Shown here piece by piece: positions 22,031 through 35,735 of a stretch of DNA of 64,000 nt (positions are counted from its first letter, which is position 1; each line of letters starts with the position of its first letter). Below the pieces are notes generated by a model that made no database searches, had not been told where the DNA came from, and saw only the letters and a program-made list of their open reading frames with translations. The stretch lies in NCBI GenBank assembly GCA_012861695.1, contig JAAOOA010000033.1, forward strand, positions 13,610,434-13,674,433, in the 5' to 3' direction. Both the position numbers and the translations under genes were made by a program. Source of the DNA: Trematomus loennbergii (lineage: Eukaryota; Chordata; Actinopteri; Perciformes; Nototheniidae).

Positions 22031-22709
22031 AAGACTTGAGGAACCCTGGAGAGGAAATGATGCTGTTGGGGATTCTGTTGGAGCTTTAGTGGTGATTTTT
22101 TCTTTTTACTCTTTAAAAAAAGAAAGAAAGAACATTAGACTCAGAACAATGTTGATGCAACAGCATCTCTTCCCTCTGAGCTGTGTTGATCTGCCTGCCT
22201 CCTACCTAGAATCATCCCATTTTGGGGGGATTTAAGCGACAGTTTGTGTGCTGTGCCGGCTGTGCGCTCTGCAGTTCTGGTGCGCTGGATCTTCTTCTTC
22301 TCCTCTTTATCTCTCCACTGAAGGATGCTGAGTTCTGTCCACAATCAGGAATATTACTATTTTAAGTACCAATACTCTTGCTGCTGCTGTCCACTTTTCT
22401 GCCCCAGCCATATCGCAGCCTGAGGCGCCCCGCTCCTCTAAAAGGAAGAAGAAGCATGTCAGAGGCACCCGTGTTGCACATGGAAATTAGCCGTCTGCTG
22501 CTGGTTCTGCTGGACTCCAGCCTCTAACACCAGACTAGAGATCATCCATAAATCACAGAAAGGCTCTGAAGAAATTAGGGCTCCTAAGAGTTCCCCTCTG
22601 GCAAGCCACGATTCCTGTATCACTGTATATCGAGGAGCGCCAGCTGCTTAACCAGCTCTATGGTTTTCTGACTTGTCCAAGACTGTGATTTTGGCATCTG
22701 ACTGAGAGG
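22030..22709 (+). other. Candidate untranslated first exon of an unidentified gene
   Basis: From about 22030 to 22709 the DNA changes from CT-rich to balanced, non-repetitive sequence dense in stop codons. It ends GACTGAGAG|GTAAGGC, a strong donor match at 22710. Several short upstream-type ATGs are followed quickly by stops. No long open frame crosses the segment, so if it is an exon it is 5' UTR. No protein or gene could be named. The alternative is plain non-coding DNA with a chance donor site; transcript data would decide. Confidence 0.3.
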
Positions 22710-25240
22710 TAAGGCTGCTTTTACTTTGACTTTGCTGTGCTGCATCTTTGTGATATTTGCACTCTCTGCTCATCCTGAACAACATTGATTTTGTACTTTG
22801 GAGAGGAACGGCTCAGGCTCAGTGATGTGGCAGATTTTGCCTTGCCGGGTTACTCGAAGCAGATTTTTTAAAGAAACTGTGTCCACTATTCAGCTGCTAC
22901 ATACCGCAAACCCAAGCTTTCTCTTATTAGTCATGACTGGCACTGCTCTGCCCTGTTTACTATGCATCATCCAGTGTCTGTGGCAATGTCCCTCTCTGTG
23001 TGTCTCTGCTCGGCAGACGGTCAGAAATGAATGGCACTGCAGTTGAGAAGCCGGAGGTGTTTAGTGTTAAGTGGATTGCTCAAACCACGGAGCGTCATCA
23101 TAATCACTCTGCTAGAGTAGATGCACAGGAATTTGCAGACACGTTAACTGCAGCTATTTTCACTTCATCATATCCATTTTTGGAGCGGAAGTTTGAATAT
23201 CTGGAGTATATGACTCATTGGCTGTCTCCAAAATTAAGTCAACTGACTCATTCTATTCAAGTTTTGAATTTATTCTCACATGGCAGATATTAAAAACTAT
23301 GTTATCCAATTATTTGATGGCATATTCCTGTTAAAATGTGAAGCTTGTTTCAGGAGCCTTTCTCTAAAAGTGGTACCCCTCCTCATCCTCATCATCCACA
23401 TGAAATGGTACGACTAATTGGGATTAGAAATGGAAGAACCTCCTCTATGTAGGTGTGCTTTGCATCCAGTGTGCATCATATTGGGAAGTTTGCTCTACTG
23501 TATTTCAATTGATTCCTCGACAATTCTCTGATATGAATGCACTGTAGGGTAGTTGCATTCAGGGATTCACCGTACAATACATTCACTGCCAGAGTCTTTG
23601 CTGAAAGGGAACTTCCTCCGAGTCAAGCCTTATAAATGCATGAGAAAATATATCACATCCTGTGTCTGAACTAATATATATCACTGAGATGTTCACTCAC
23701 ATGGTGTTACTCGATCATGTCTGCGAAAGCAAATTCAAACTCACGGGGGATTGCATTTCGAGGTCTGCTTTAGTTTCTGGATCGCCGCACTTGGCATTTG
23801 TTGAATAAATTACTCAAATGTAAGTTAGTGTGTATGTGGAGTAGAAGGAAACACTTTTGATAAAAATAGAAAGACATCCTTTTGGAGCCACCATTATCTA
23901 ATTATTCACAGACGGTTTAATGTCTTTCTATCCTGCTTTAGTTCTACAAGCTAATAATTGTATTGAGGATTTGTAGGTAGATCACTTTTTGGAAGGTCTA
24001 GGTCAATATATCATTAAAAAAGCTCATGAAAGTGAGCTTTCAGTATTTCTGAGGACTGTAAAAAACATCTAACTAAACAAGTTATTAGACAATTATGCTA
24101 TTTCTTTGCATTGATATGCGGTAACTCCTCATGGCAATGTAGTTTGTTGTTTTTTAGCTTTTGTTTCTTTAGCCATTTTCAATAGCCCTCTTTATACTGT
24201 ATTATTTATACATGCAAATAAGACTTTTGACAGCTTTTCCTGCAGTTTTTTGGTGATAGCTAACTCTTTAGATTGACGTCAATATGACCCACCTTTGAAG
24301 CAATACTTGTTAAAGTGATTAAACTACTTTTGACACCTTTTCCATACGTTTTTTTTTCCTTTTTCTTTTTCACTCTGGCAGCGCTGTATTTTTAAAGGTT
24401 GAATTTTGACATTTATTACAGCAAACTGTTAATGAGCTAACATCAGCTACCCTGACTCTGAGCTGTATGACCAACCAGTATAGCTTCAGCAGACTTCAAA
24501 TAATGATGGAGAGAGTTTGAACTTAAGTGTACAGTGTATCCAGACTGGCCTTTGAAGTCATACAGAGCCTTTGAACCACAGTACTTGTCATGTAAATGGT
24601 TCACTCAGACATGGTCACTCGAGCCTACAAAAGTGTAGTTCTTGCCTGTACATTGTGTGTTTTCCCTTTCGGGTCGTTGTTTCTGTTGCATTACATGTAT
24701 CATTTTCATAAACAAGTAGATAAACTAATATTTCATGGCATCTTCGTAATTTCTCTTGGTGCCCATGGTCAAACAGACTTAATTGTTGATTTGGAAATTA
24801 ATCTAAAATCCTGATCACCATTTTTTTCTTTTAAGTTTATGGCCATGTTTCATGCTAGCAGATATATGAGTTTTGATACTCTACAACAAGCTCGCAAAAC
24901 CAGTTTTATGCTGATGTTTAGCAAGTAGCCTATATAGTTTCTAATTTCGGCAACCTTAGCTTGATGTGTTAGCATGCTGAAATATGCTATAATTACTAAA
25001 CAAAAAGAAGAACTAATGATGGGAATTGTACAAGTGTTGTACATATTTGGTCATTGACCAAGTATAAAACATATTAAATGTTTAACCTCAAGGTGGTGCT
25101 TGCTTTTAATGCAGTAAGCATAGAACCAGATTTATTCAGTCAGAATCATAAAAAGATAAATAACCAAACTTGAGCCCGGCTTAAGAATGACACTTTACAT
25201 ACAAATGAAAAGTTCTCTCCTAGTTTATCTGAGGGGAGAG
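22710..25240. other. No gene seen; unique sequence
   Basis: A frame at 23000-23293 has mixed amino-acid content but no recognised motif and no homolog recalled. No repeats of note were found. If the exon ending at 22709 is real, this is the start of its intron. Confidence 0.4.
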
Positions 25241-25242
25241 TT

Positions 25243-25330
25243 TTAAATCAAGTCAATTTTATTTATATACCAACAAATAAATATCTCGGGTCACTTTCCA
25301 TACAGAGCAGGTCTAGTCCATGCTCTTTGG
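25243..25330 (-). mobile_element. Short LINE/SINE 3'-end fragment
   Basis: TCAAGTCAATTTTATTTATA followed by TTTCCATACAGAGCAGGTC resembles the minus strand of a fish LINE/SINE 3' end. It is short, and no target duplication was found. Confidence 0.45.
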
Positions 25331-26372
25331 TGTGAGTGTAAGTGAGGGGTTAAACGAAAGATGGGAGGTATAGTGAAAGAGAGGTGTAAAGCAGAGAAAT
25401 ATAGGAGGTTAGGGAAGTGAGCGATGACGAGGCATGAAAACTTGCAAGGAGCATGGGAGGCAGATATGAGAAAAGTGGGAGACCGCAGGTGTCGACCAAA
25501 TCATAATCCCCATCGGAAACCAACGTTGCGCTGACGGATCCTGACACAAGACAGCCAGAGAAGAAAAAACAGAAATGCATTTGGGTATTGATGAATTGGA
25601 TGCTGCAGCAGGGAGCAGAATACGCTCTGAGGTGTTTCTCTCCACACTACCTCAGCAAGCACTCATGAATTACTTAGACTAAAAAACTAGTCCGTACACA
25701 CTTGAATAATACACACACACACAAACACACGATGCATAACTACATTAGAACGCAGAGGGTGTCAACTAAAAGTCAGTAAAGTTGATTTGAAGCCAGAGGA
25801 CGAGCTGCTGCGTCCTTCAGCCTCTCAGCACCTTAAACAAATCAGCTAATTTTAAAAGGTCTGATGACATCCTTCACTGTCCTTGCTCAGTCTTTCACCC
25901 TTTGACACAAGCATGTATTTTGTATGTTTGTCGACTGATGGATAGATAATGGACCTCTGAGATTCGCCCTTTCCTTGAGTCAGGAAGAGACGTGAGAATG
26001 GAGAAGCCAAAGCTGCCAAATGGGAAATCCCCATTTAGTTAGTTACTTGAGAAATACTGCACATTTTGACCTTGATAAATCACTTCCTGCTAGGTTACAG
26101 CTGTGTTTCTTCACTGTAAGCTCCTCCAGAACCTGGCTTTTCCTCGTCTCATGCATCTAAGCATTGGAAGATCCTCCATGATAAGGAAAGATCTGTGTTC
26201 AAGGGAGGAGAGAGGACTCAAGGAATCATAATGAAAAGTGCTCCTTCATTCAGTAAACTACCTCTGACTTTGATACTGTTTGGGTTTGTTAAGTTTGGTT
26301 ATAGCCTTTCTACACCATGAAGAACTGTTTTTGCACGTGTCACAATACCTGCAATGACAAAAGTTGTTTTGG

Positions 26373-26995
26373 TAAGGGCACGGACACACCAGGCCGATTA
26401 TCGGCGTCAGGCCGACGATGAGCGTCGACACACCCTACTCAGATTGGTGTGTCCCGCACCGTCGGGTCTTTTCAGCCAGGCCGACGCCTTTTCGGCCACA
26501 GGCAGTCGACAAAAGAAATCACTCTGATTGGCTGTTCAGCTACCGAATCAGTGCATGAGAAGCGAAACGGAAGTGAGGGACCCAAACAAACTATTAAGAA
26601 GGCAAATCTGAGATTTCATTTAACTCCAGCTCTCGACACAGGTTCGGGAAAGCCCCATGAGCTTCTCGCTGTAGAGTGAAAATGGAACGGACACGCTATT
26701 TGTTGTTTGTTTATATCACGCAGTCTGTTCTTCTTCTCTCGGTTATCACGCAGTCTGTCTTCCGGTTGTTGCCTCTTTTGAATGACAAATACACACTACC
26801 GCCGCCTGCTGGTAAGGAAAGTTATTGCCACTCACGCATGCGCAGTTCGTACGTTCTTCTTGGCCGTCGGCTGAAGTCTTTGCGGTGTGTTCCAGTGCGA
26901 CACATGGCCAAAACGCAGAGACGCGAGGCGACGCAACAGTCGGGGGTCCGTCTGTGTCAGTTCTTTGTTGTCAGATTGGTGTGTCCGGGCCTTTA
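26373..26995 (+). mobile_element. MITE family B, copy 1
   Basis: The left end TAAGGGCACGGACACACC and the right end GGTGTGTCCGGGCCTTTA are inverted copies. Internal words include CTACTCAGATTGGTGTGTCC and ATCACTCTGATTGGCTGTTC. The left third recurs in reverse at 57366-57546. There is no coding frame of note. The target duplication may be TAA/TTA, but the exact boundary is uncertain, so the superfamily is not assigned. Confidence 0.7.
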
Positions 26996-26999
26996 GGAT

Positions 27000-29900
27000 T
27001 ATTTTCTCTTATAGTTGAATAAAAATACATACTTACTTATTGATTTACTTCATTCCTGCCATCTTATTTCCACACATTTATCCTTATCATTCCTTCATCC
27101 AGTCCGACTCATTATTTCCCGTCTTTCCACCCTTTATTTTACGTTTTTCTCCATTCTCCATTCTCCTTTCCTTATTTTCTATCTTCCTTTAGTCATTCAA
27201 TATTCCGTCTTTCTTGCTTTCTATCACTATGTTTTCTTACTTGCATGCCTTTTTATTCTTTTTTGTTCTGTCCGTTATTTATTTCCTGCCACTCATCTTT
27301 ATTTTCTTCCCTTCCACAACACTTCAATGCACATGTACTGTGTATGAATGGGTGTTTATCAGTTGAGTCGTGTCTTCATGTCCACCTCCTGTCCAATTAA
27401 CCACACAAACAACATTCCATCTCCTCTCAAACAACAATACAAAGACTATAACAGCTTCCCTGAATTCACTTAGTGTTGTCAGTAGTGTACTGCTCAGTTA
27501 ATCTACATATATCTGTATGCGTTTGTATTTTAGCTCTAAGTGGGACTGGGTCCATGTTTGCATGTATGTGTGTTTGTATGAAAATGTGCCAGCGGGGATC
27601 TCTGTGGGGGGCAGGGAAAAATTGGAGGCTTACTTTATTTTCCACTAATTACCCAGCAACAGTCCCCACTAATTGTCAGGGCCTGGCATGCATTTCATGT
27701 CTTTAAATACCCAGCAGCGTGATACCACGAAAACGAAGCAGGGAAATTACGAGAGGGAGGAAAGGGCAGAAGAAATCAGGTCCTTGGATCCCCTTTGAAG
27801 TTGTGTACAACCCGTTACCTGAAGTCTAACTGCTGCTGCATGTGGATCCATCTTCTCAGTGGATCGGATCTGCATCATAGCATCAAAACCAAATGTACTG
27901 TTTTAGGCTAACACTGAGATGACTGTCCATGGCTTTTTGCTCCGTGCAATATTCATTTGAAACTGGCCCCCTTAAGAGAGTGGACATACAATACTAACAT
28001 ACCTGTAAAGTCTAATGCAATCAAATGCAATGGTCCTGCAACCAACACTGCCTTAATGAAGAAGTAATCAGCAGAGTATTGATGCAGGCTGTAGTTAGGG
28101 AAACTGTCAGCCCTCTGAGTAAGAGAGGGCCCGGGTACATCAAAAGTAATTGTGAAATTGTTATTATTGTAACCTTCACCAATGCTATTTGGCCGTATTG
28201 GGAAAATGCAGTACAGAAACCAATCCCTGATCAGGATCTTCATTTTTCCTTCCCGCTATATTCAGAAAAACTTGTAAGGGAGTTTGTAGTCCTATTCAAT
28301 ACAGAACAACACAACATTTTGGAGTGATATTGAAACCAACCAATCATGATACACCTCTGAGAGTAGGGTTTATTCAATCGACGAAGATGTGAGGATTTCA
28401 ATCAGGAGGATAATTTGATGGAAGCTAATCAGAATAGCATCTTCTACATCAGGATAGAAGTAGATGCTACATTAAGGTAATTATGATTGCTTGACTGTAA
28501 ATATGAAATCTGTAAAGAATGGGTTATTTTGTTCCGGTTTGGACTCTCCGCCTTGTGTGGCTCTTGCAAGCCAGTGAAGTTTTTGAGACCCTTCGTGGAC
28601 ATGGAGAGAATTAAGGGGGCATCCTGTTTTAATTAACACAGTGATTTCCCAATTACAGATACACATATTATCCACATTAGCTTGACTACAGTTTGATTAA
28701 TACAAATCAGGAGCTCTTGTCATGCAGGACTATTGTATATAATTAAATGTAATTGTACAAATGTTTATTTTGTCTTGACCATGCGCACTTCATAATTACT
28801 AATCTAAACCTAACTATGAAAATAATGTTCTCAGTTATTGTACCTTAAATATTATTGTGACCGTATTAATATAATCATATGAATGTACATTGTTTTATAA
28901 CTGTAGCTTCCAGTGTGTAAATTGATTATGGTGCGGTTCCAAACGTTTTTCATAGGCTGGACCAAACCAGTCAGTCAGCAGAAGAGACAGAAATGCCAAT
29001 ACAATTCCACACACCATATTGCAAAAGAAAACCAGCTGTTCACAACATTTTACAGCCTAGCTTTAATGTTTGTGGACTGACTATTATAAGCAGTAGCTCT
29101 ACTGTGTTCAACCAGGGGTGATATTGTATTGTATCTCTTTATTTCCAGAGAACTGATCAGTAGAAAAATGCAAGGTATTTTATTTAGTCTGCAGCAGCAA
29201 TAATGATTGAACGTGTGAAACATAAAAAGAGCAACTGTGTTATCCAGTTTGACATTGATAGTATTGTGACCAAAAAGGAAAATATATTCATTCAAAGTAC
29301 AATTGGGATTGATTTTAAGTCCGCTGCTGATGGACAGGGCTTGATTGTGTCTACCTTGAGGTCTTTATGTGTACATGTCCTGAAATGTGTTTCTAAATTA
29401 AATGGCCGTCTCAGAATCTGAGAGTATAGGACAGGTGGAGAAACACACTCAAGTCTTCCCAATCTCCTGTCTTCTCCGAAAACCTTTATTTCCCCTTCCA
29501 CTGAGCGATACTGACAGCCTGCATTAGCAACCTGGAATTGATTTCACTTTACATTTTGAGTCCTTTGAGGGATTGATTTGTCTTGTAGGGAAGAAGAGAA
29601 GCCAACACAAAGGTCCATCTGAAGGTTAGAGAACCCAGCATGGAGGAGAGGTGAATGGAAAGACAGACAACCGTGAAGAGAGAGACAGGCAAGGGTTCAA
29701 GGGATGTGATGGGCTTTTGATCACATAAGTAGAGCAAATATATTCAATAATGAGCCACATCAGATAAATACACACTGAGAGGTGGGGGCCGATGGGAATC
29801 TGTCATGCCTGATTGCTCTAGATTCCTAAGGGCCCACTTGGTAAACGTGTGATTTAATGTCCCGTGAAAGGATCTTCCTGCTTTTGAAAAAGTGTCACCT

Positions 29901-32900
29901 GCTCTTCAAACAGTGCTCATGTGTTGAGTTGGTGATTCAATGCTTTTTGCATGCAATTCATTATAGATCAGGCCGGATGAAAGTGAACCCCACTACACAT
30001 CTATTTTGCATGTACACCATTGTGAACATCATTTGGATGAATGCTTTAAACTTTACATTTGAACCGGATTTATGTTGAAGTAGGCATTGAAATTATGTTG
30101 ATTCAATTATGTTTAACCTAAACGTCTAAAGAAAAAAACTTTTTCCTCCACCAAATTGAGCCCAGCTTTAAATGAGACATCTGGTATTACTTTACACCTA
30201 TCCCAACATTATTGAGACGGTGCAAAATAAATGACTGGCTCTTGTCATCTCAAGAGACAAGAGTTCTAAAACCAACAAAGAGTGTTTGCTAATAGGAAGG
30301 GCTATCCTCTTCCTGTTAGGGAGCCATATGTGATGTCTATATTCTCATCCTTACAGAAAGTGGGTGGATCCTAATCACTTAAATGTTTATTTTTTTTTTC
30401 TAAATGTGATCAGAACCAACCAACCAAGACTGAGCAATAATCACCTTTCATCCCACATAAGAAACTTACCTCAGGTCTTGTTCTCAGCTGTTTAGATGAG
30501 TCATGTGTAGATGGGATGATGAAACATGTTAATATGCAATAGTGAATTCATATTAAACATAATCACATAGTAAATGTTAATGCTGGAAAATATAGTTCTG
30601 TATTTGTTTGATTAGAACCATCTGCACTTGCATCTTGTCGGGCGCTTTGCGTCAACACACCTGGCTGCACCTGTTATTCATTAGCTGATGTTTCCTTCCT
30701 TCCTGAGGTAAAGTCAACTTCATCTACATTTAATCATAAATTAAATTTAAAATGTAATGTAAATGGTGTCAGCTGTTTTCACTTTCATTGTATTGTAACT
30801 ATACTACATGGTAATATTAACAAGGTATGCATTTAAACCTATGATTTAAACCCACTTAATGCGAACTATGTGCAATCCGGGATACTTTTTTTTTTAAATA
30901 GCAACATTTTAGATCAACTGGTACTGCAGAATGAACCAGTATTGCAGTAAATGAATACAAAATAAAACAATTTTCTCTCATGTTCACTAATGCAGTATTC
31001 CCAATGGAAGTCATCCCTGGAAAACTTCATTTCACAAACTGTTGTGATGCCTCTTACTGGTTTACTGCTGTGTCCCACTCACGTAAAACAGTGAACTATG
31101 TGAGTCCAAGGAGCTGTCCATCGTAACATCGGGCCCTTTTTTGGCATTGAATTACAACACCGATGTTGGTGTGGGGCTAAAGAACACGCATTGATTTGTT
31201 TGTCAAAGGGGTGAATAATTCTGATGAGCTATTGATTGTTGTAAATCAAGACATAAGTCACCTCGGTTAAGGGCAGCGGGGCCCAGCTGATAGATTGTAT
31301 GATGTATATATGATTATTGAAGCTTGAAACAAGGCATTGAAAAATGACCACTTTGCTGAATGGCTGTTTAAACTCATCATTCACAGAGGGATTTTATTGA
31401 CAAGCTCATGCAGAAAACAATTGCTGAACACTAACAAAAGGGGCCTGAAAGTTTTTTCGTTCCCTTTAAGGTTTCACACTTTAACATTCTGCACTGGTGG
31501 CTTTACGATGCCACAGAGAAGCCGGTCATGTTTTTTCAGATGGGGGACAGAGTATTGCATAATCAGCATACCATGAGTAGATGACTGTGTGAACGCCAGC
31601 GGCTCGTGAAGGATGGTTATTGTTTCAGAAAGAGACAGAGGGAACGGAAGGGAGAATGTGAGAGAACAAGGGGGAGAGAGTGAAAGAGGAGTTCAAACGG
31701 CAGAAAATAAAAGTGACAGAAACTTGAAAGCGACAATGAAATAGAGCATCAGAGATATAAAGGAAGAGCGCAAAACAAAGGAGAGGGCAAGACAAAACTG
31801 CATAAAATGAAAGAAAAGCGAAAAGATTACAGAGGATGACAGTGTCAAAGTGAAATGGAGAAAGCAAGAGAATGAAAGAGAGATAATGAAGGGGAGTGAT
31901 AGTGAATGTGAAGAAAGAGAATGAGAATACTATTATATTCAACTTCAACAAGCTCTGAGGTCTCATCCGTGTCGATCGTTTTCTGGAGCTTTGGTGGGAC
32001 GAAATTCAGGCTCACCCCATGTGCACTTTCAGCTTCTCCCTCAAGTGTCTCCTCAGTCAGTGTGTGACATTTAAATACAATTTATTCTGGGTAAATCATT
32101 CTCACTATTTTGTGCGTTTTGCAGTCTGCTGCATCTTTTTTCTATTGTTCCAATACAGCCGTGAAATGGGAGTTAAAGTACATTTTGAATTAATTAATGA
32201 AATGAACATACCCTAAATCTGAAATATATCACTTCTCCCCAGGCCATGAAGTCTGAGTATTTGCTCAGCAACGCAAAAGCATTGAGAAAAACACTCTCAT
32301 TGAAAACAATTACAAAAAGTCACCCGACGCTGCTTTAACCTGCTCCAATGCTAAAACAGACCTTATATGACCTACACGACTACACTTATCATGACACCAA
32401 TGAAGATTCTTCTTTTCCCCCACTTCTCAAGGATCTCCCACAACATTGTGATAGCGTGTAAGTCCTGTTTCTGCTTCTTGTTTTCTGATACAGCATCACC
32501 ATCTGCAGACATACTTGGGGGCAGGGTCAGCATTCAGCCTAGTTTAGATCTCCTCTCCCCACATTCTCCTGAGTTTAGGCTTCTGTTAGACTCCTTTACT
32601 GCCAAGAAAAGGCATCCTCACTGATGTATCATTTGTATATTGACTTACCTTTGGTGCACTGATGCTCTGATAAGTGACTTTTGTTACATGTTGTCTCTCT
32701 CCTACATACTTAACACCACAATGTATCCATGTTTTGTCTTATCTTGTGTTGCTTCCTTTTGTGATTCTGTAGATACGTTATCGTTTTTTGTACTCATGCT
32801 AGTGTTGCTGCTACTTGAAGTGGCTTATTTAATTTCACATTGTGTGCGAACATGTCTGGCAATAATTCCATATTCAGCAGAGAAACGTATCCGAATCAAC

Positions 32901-34015
32901 AGTGTGAGCAGATATGCTACTTCTCAGACCATGATTTGTATGTGAATATGAATGTGCACGGGAGTATGTATTTATGCATGGTTTGCGCTCCAGCCCTTCT
33001 CAGTAGCATTTACATGAAAGAGGAAATCACTGCCGGTTTCCAAACGAGACTGCTTCTCCCTGAACTGCAGAGAAAATTAAATGAGTCAGGATGTAAAATG
33101 TATTCATTATTTGATTTCCATCTCCTGACGGCGGCCACTGAATCCCACACTTTAACCGGCTCAGCACAAGTGCCCCTGGCGCATGGCTATAAGAGCACAA
33201 TAACACTGGCATATCATTTTAATGCAGATGTTCCCGGTAGAAGCCCGCTTTGGCGCCAGTCAGATGCAGAATATATAAAGTCAGTCAGAATTGAGGCTCG
33301 TGTTTATTGTTTATTTTTTCTAGTAAGCATTACAGCCACATAATAAACCCTGTTTACTGAGTGGAACGCCAGTGGAGTATGAATTGCGTGTGCAATACCT
33401 CAGTGGTAATATAGCTGTGTTTGTGTAAATGTGTTTTATTCACATGGACATGTGTGTAAGTGCACAGTTTTGCTCCTGTATGTCTGAGTGTTTGTGTGTG
33501 TTTTATTGTTTACCCGAGGGCAGTATTAGCCACTGGGATCCAGAGCCTAAATAGCTGAGGCCAGCAGTATGTGAGCTGATATTGAGTGCATGAGTGATGG
33601 TCATATTTACCTGTTGAATGGATGGCTGCTTTGACTAATGACTGCATGATTTCTCATTTTCTTAACTCACGATCTTGCAAGGATGGTTGTCGTGAATTAC
33701 AAGATACGGAGGGAGGAAAAGGCGATGAGGAGGAGATGAAAAATGGGTAATTATTGAACAAATCCACAAATTCTCGGCGGGCATATAAGTCTGCAGGGAG
33801 TGTTTGTCACAGCCAGTAGCTGTGTTGTTGCTAGTGTAGATAATATAAAAGTCCCCTTTCAACGCTCCGCCCCGTTTTTGCTTCCAGTCAGTCGCTCCGA
33901 TGTTATCTCTTTGGGAGATAAATGGATAAAGTGTCACTTACTGTAAATGCCATTCCAAAGTTATTTCAAATGTTTTTTCAGCTTCAGGTGTGACTATTGT
34001 GAAAGAGGATTGGAT
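27000..34015. other. No gene seen; unique DNA with pyrimidine and purine tracts
   Basis: 27050-27330 is pyrimidine-rich, which explains the hydrophobic open frame there. 31625-31935 is strongly purine-rich (GAAAGAGAG-type). Segments at about 33080-33310 and 33500-33690 are balanced in composition and look like possible conserved non-coding blocks. No protein motif, RNA gene or transposon end was recognised. Confidence 0.4.
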
Positions 34016-34020
34016 CAAGC

Positions 34021-34315
34021 TTTAGGCAAGGCAAGTTTATTTATATAGCACTTTTCAACACAAGGTAATTCAAAGTGCTTTACAAAAAGGAAAGACATTA
34101 AGAGCATAAAACACATTATAAACATTAAAAAGCAAATATAATAAAACATGAATAACACAGGTACATGAATAAAAGTTACAGTGCAGTGTAAAAGCAGCAG
34201 CAAAAAGAAAAGTCTTCAGCCTGGATTTAAAAGTATAGAGTTGCAGCGCGACCTGCAGGTTTCTGGTAGTTTGTTCCAGATATTTGGTAATATCCCTGAC
34301 CAAATTCTCACATTC
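34021..34315 (-). mobile_element. L2 LINE 3' fragment
   Basis: On the minus strand, LPNIWNKLPETCRS and then TFKSRLKTFLFAAAFT are readable in two frames, matching the end of the L2 ORF2 at 20.2-20.7 kb. The 3' end is at the left: AGGCAAGGCAAGTTTATTTA and ATTCAAAGTGCTTTACA. The fragment is frame-broken and 5'-truncated. Confidence 0.85.
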
Positions 34316-34616
34316 CTCTACCCCTAGTCTTCCCGTCAAGAAAGTAGAAAGTATGTTAGGGAATTTCAAAAATAATAAGCTCAGGAGCGGTTAAATCATA
34401 TTCACAGATGATGTTTTTGCTAATGTCCCATTTTAGCACCGAAGGCACATGGGAAACTACCCAGGAGAGCAAATAAGCCCTACTGTTGTGTGCCAAGATG
34501 AAAATATCATGAAAGTTTAATTTTCTGCAATGCTGAACTAAATAATACATTTTCAATGAAATAATAAATTCAAGAGTCTTCTGATCCAAATTTGAGTTGA
34601 TAGGTTATCTACCAAA

Positions 34617-34924
34617 ATCAGAATCAGAATCAGAAACGGGTTTATTGCCAGGTAGGTTCACACATACGAGGAATTTGACTTGATGTCATGGTGCATACAT
34701 AAAATATAAAACAAAGAATCTCCATATAAAACAAGAAATCTTTAAGGACACTGTAATAAAATATAGTTAAATAGCACTAAAATAAAGCAGTAATTTACAG
34801 CGAAATGGAATGCAATGAGTTATAGAATATAAAATATGAAATAAGAATATGTGCAGTAAGCAGTATTTGAACATTGTGTGCATTAATGTAATGCATACAT
34901 GTATAGAGTCTACGTTGTGCTCGT
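34617..34924 (-). mobile_element. LINE 3' UTR and tail
   Basis: The tail (TCAGAA)n at 34618-34637 is followed by CGGGTTTATTGCCAGGTAGG and ATACGAGGAATTTGACTTG. This is the minus-strand 3' end of a fish LINE family. Its orientation agrees with the reverse-transcriptase fragment at 35231-35735, so both may belong to one element now split by DIRS-like DNA. Confidence 0.65.
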
Positions 34925-35230
34925 AGGCTACCCCCTGGAACGCAAAACGCAAATACTTTCTGTGCTTTGGAGCAATTTTCGACATGAAAGTAAGCGTCCT
35001 TCAGGTCGATGGTTGTGAACCAATCGCTGCCCTAGTTCCAGTAATTGGTTTACATATGGAACTTTTTGCAGGCAATGTGCTGATTCAGGCTGCGAAGATC
35101 CAGAATGGGTCTGAATTCTCCTGTCTTCTTGGGAACCAGGAAATACATGGAGTAAAGCCCCTTTTCTCTCTCCTGAAAGTGCACAACAGACACAGCCTGT
35201 TTTTGCAACAGGGCCTGAATCTCTGTTGCA
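34925..35230 (-). pseudogene. DIRS-like reverse transcriptase fragment
   Basis: The minus strand encodes EIQALLQKQAVSVVHFQERE, then LYSMYFLVPKKTGEFRPILD, LRSLNQHIACKKFHM, then DWFTTIDLKDAYFHV and, after a frame change, IAPKHRKYLRFAFQGVAYE. The order FLVPKK, RPILDLR, DLKDAYFHV, RKYLRFAFQG is that of DIRS-type (tyrosine-recombinase) retrotransposon reverse transcriptases. At least one frame break occurs between DLKDAYFHV and IAPKHRKY. The catalytic YxDD box and the recombinase are absent. The fragment joins LINE sequence directly on both sides. Confidence 0.8.
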
Positions 35231-35735
35231 GATTTTCTGCTCCATTTGAGGTCCTGGGCGATGATGGTGCCCAGGAAGCGGAATGACTCCACAGCAGTTA
35301 CTGGGGAGTCACACAGAGTGATGGGGCGGGTGGGGCTGCATTCTTCCTAAAGTCCACAACCATCTCCACTGTCTTGAGAGTGTTGAGCTCCAGGTGGTTG
35401 TCCCTACACCAGGTCACCAGATGGTCCATCTCCCACCTGTAGGCAGACTCGTCCCCACCAGAGATGAGTCCGATGAGGGTGGTGTCGTCTGCGAACTTCA
35501 GGAGCTTGACAGACTGGTGACTGGAGGTGCAGCTGTTGGTGTACAGGGAGAAGAGCAGAGGGGAAAGAACGCAGCCTTGAGGGGAACCGGTGCTGATGGT
35601 CCGGGGGTCAGAGACGTGTTTCCCCAGCCTCACGTGCTGCTTCCTGTCTGACAGGAAGTCTGTGATCCACCTGCAGGTGGAGTCGGGCACGTGCAGCTGG
35701 GAGAGCTTGTCTTGCAGCAGAGCCGGGATTGATTG
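35231..35735 (-). pseudogene. LINE reverse transcriptase palm fragment (CR1/L2/Rex group)
   Basis: The minus strand reads LLQDKLSQLHV, PDSTCRWITDFLSDRKQHVR, TGSPQGCVLSPLLFSLYTNS, LLKFADDTTLIGL, LNTLKTVEMVVDFRKN and, after a frame change near 35300, ESFRFLGTIIAQDLKW. FADD is the catalytic box of non-LTR reverse transcriptases. The fragment lacks the endonuclease domain and the fingers. It breaks off at 35231 into DIRS-like sequence and at 35735 into another LINE tail. Confidence 0.88.

Noticed and set aside
23000..23293. 97-codon frame after the candidate untranslated exon
   Set aside because: No domain recognised, no splice or promoter support, and composition like the flanks. A chance frame is more likely.
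27015..27347. 110-codon hydrophobic frame that could suggest a membrane protein
   Set aside because: The DNA is a pyrimidine-rich tract, which gives Leu/Phe/Ser-rich translations automatically.
31625..31966. 113-codon hydrophobic minus-strand frame
   Set aside because: The plus strand is a purine-rich low-complexity tract, so the hydrophobic peptide is an artefact.
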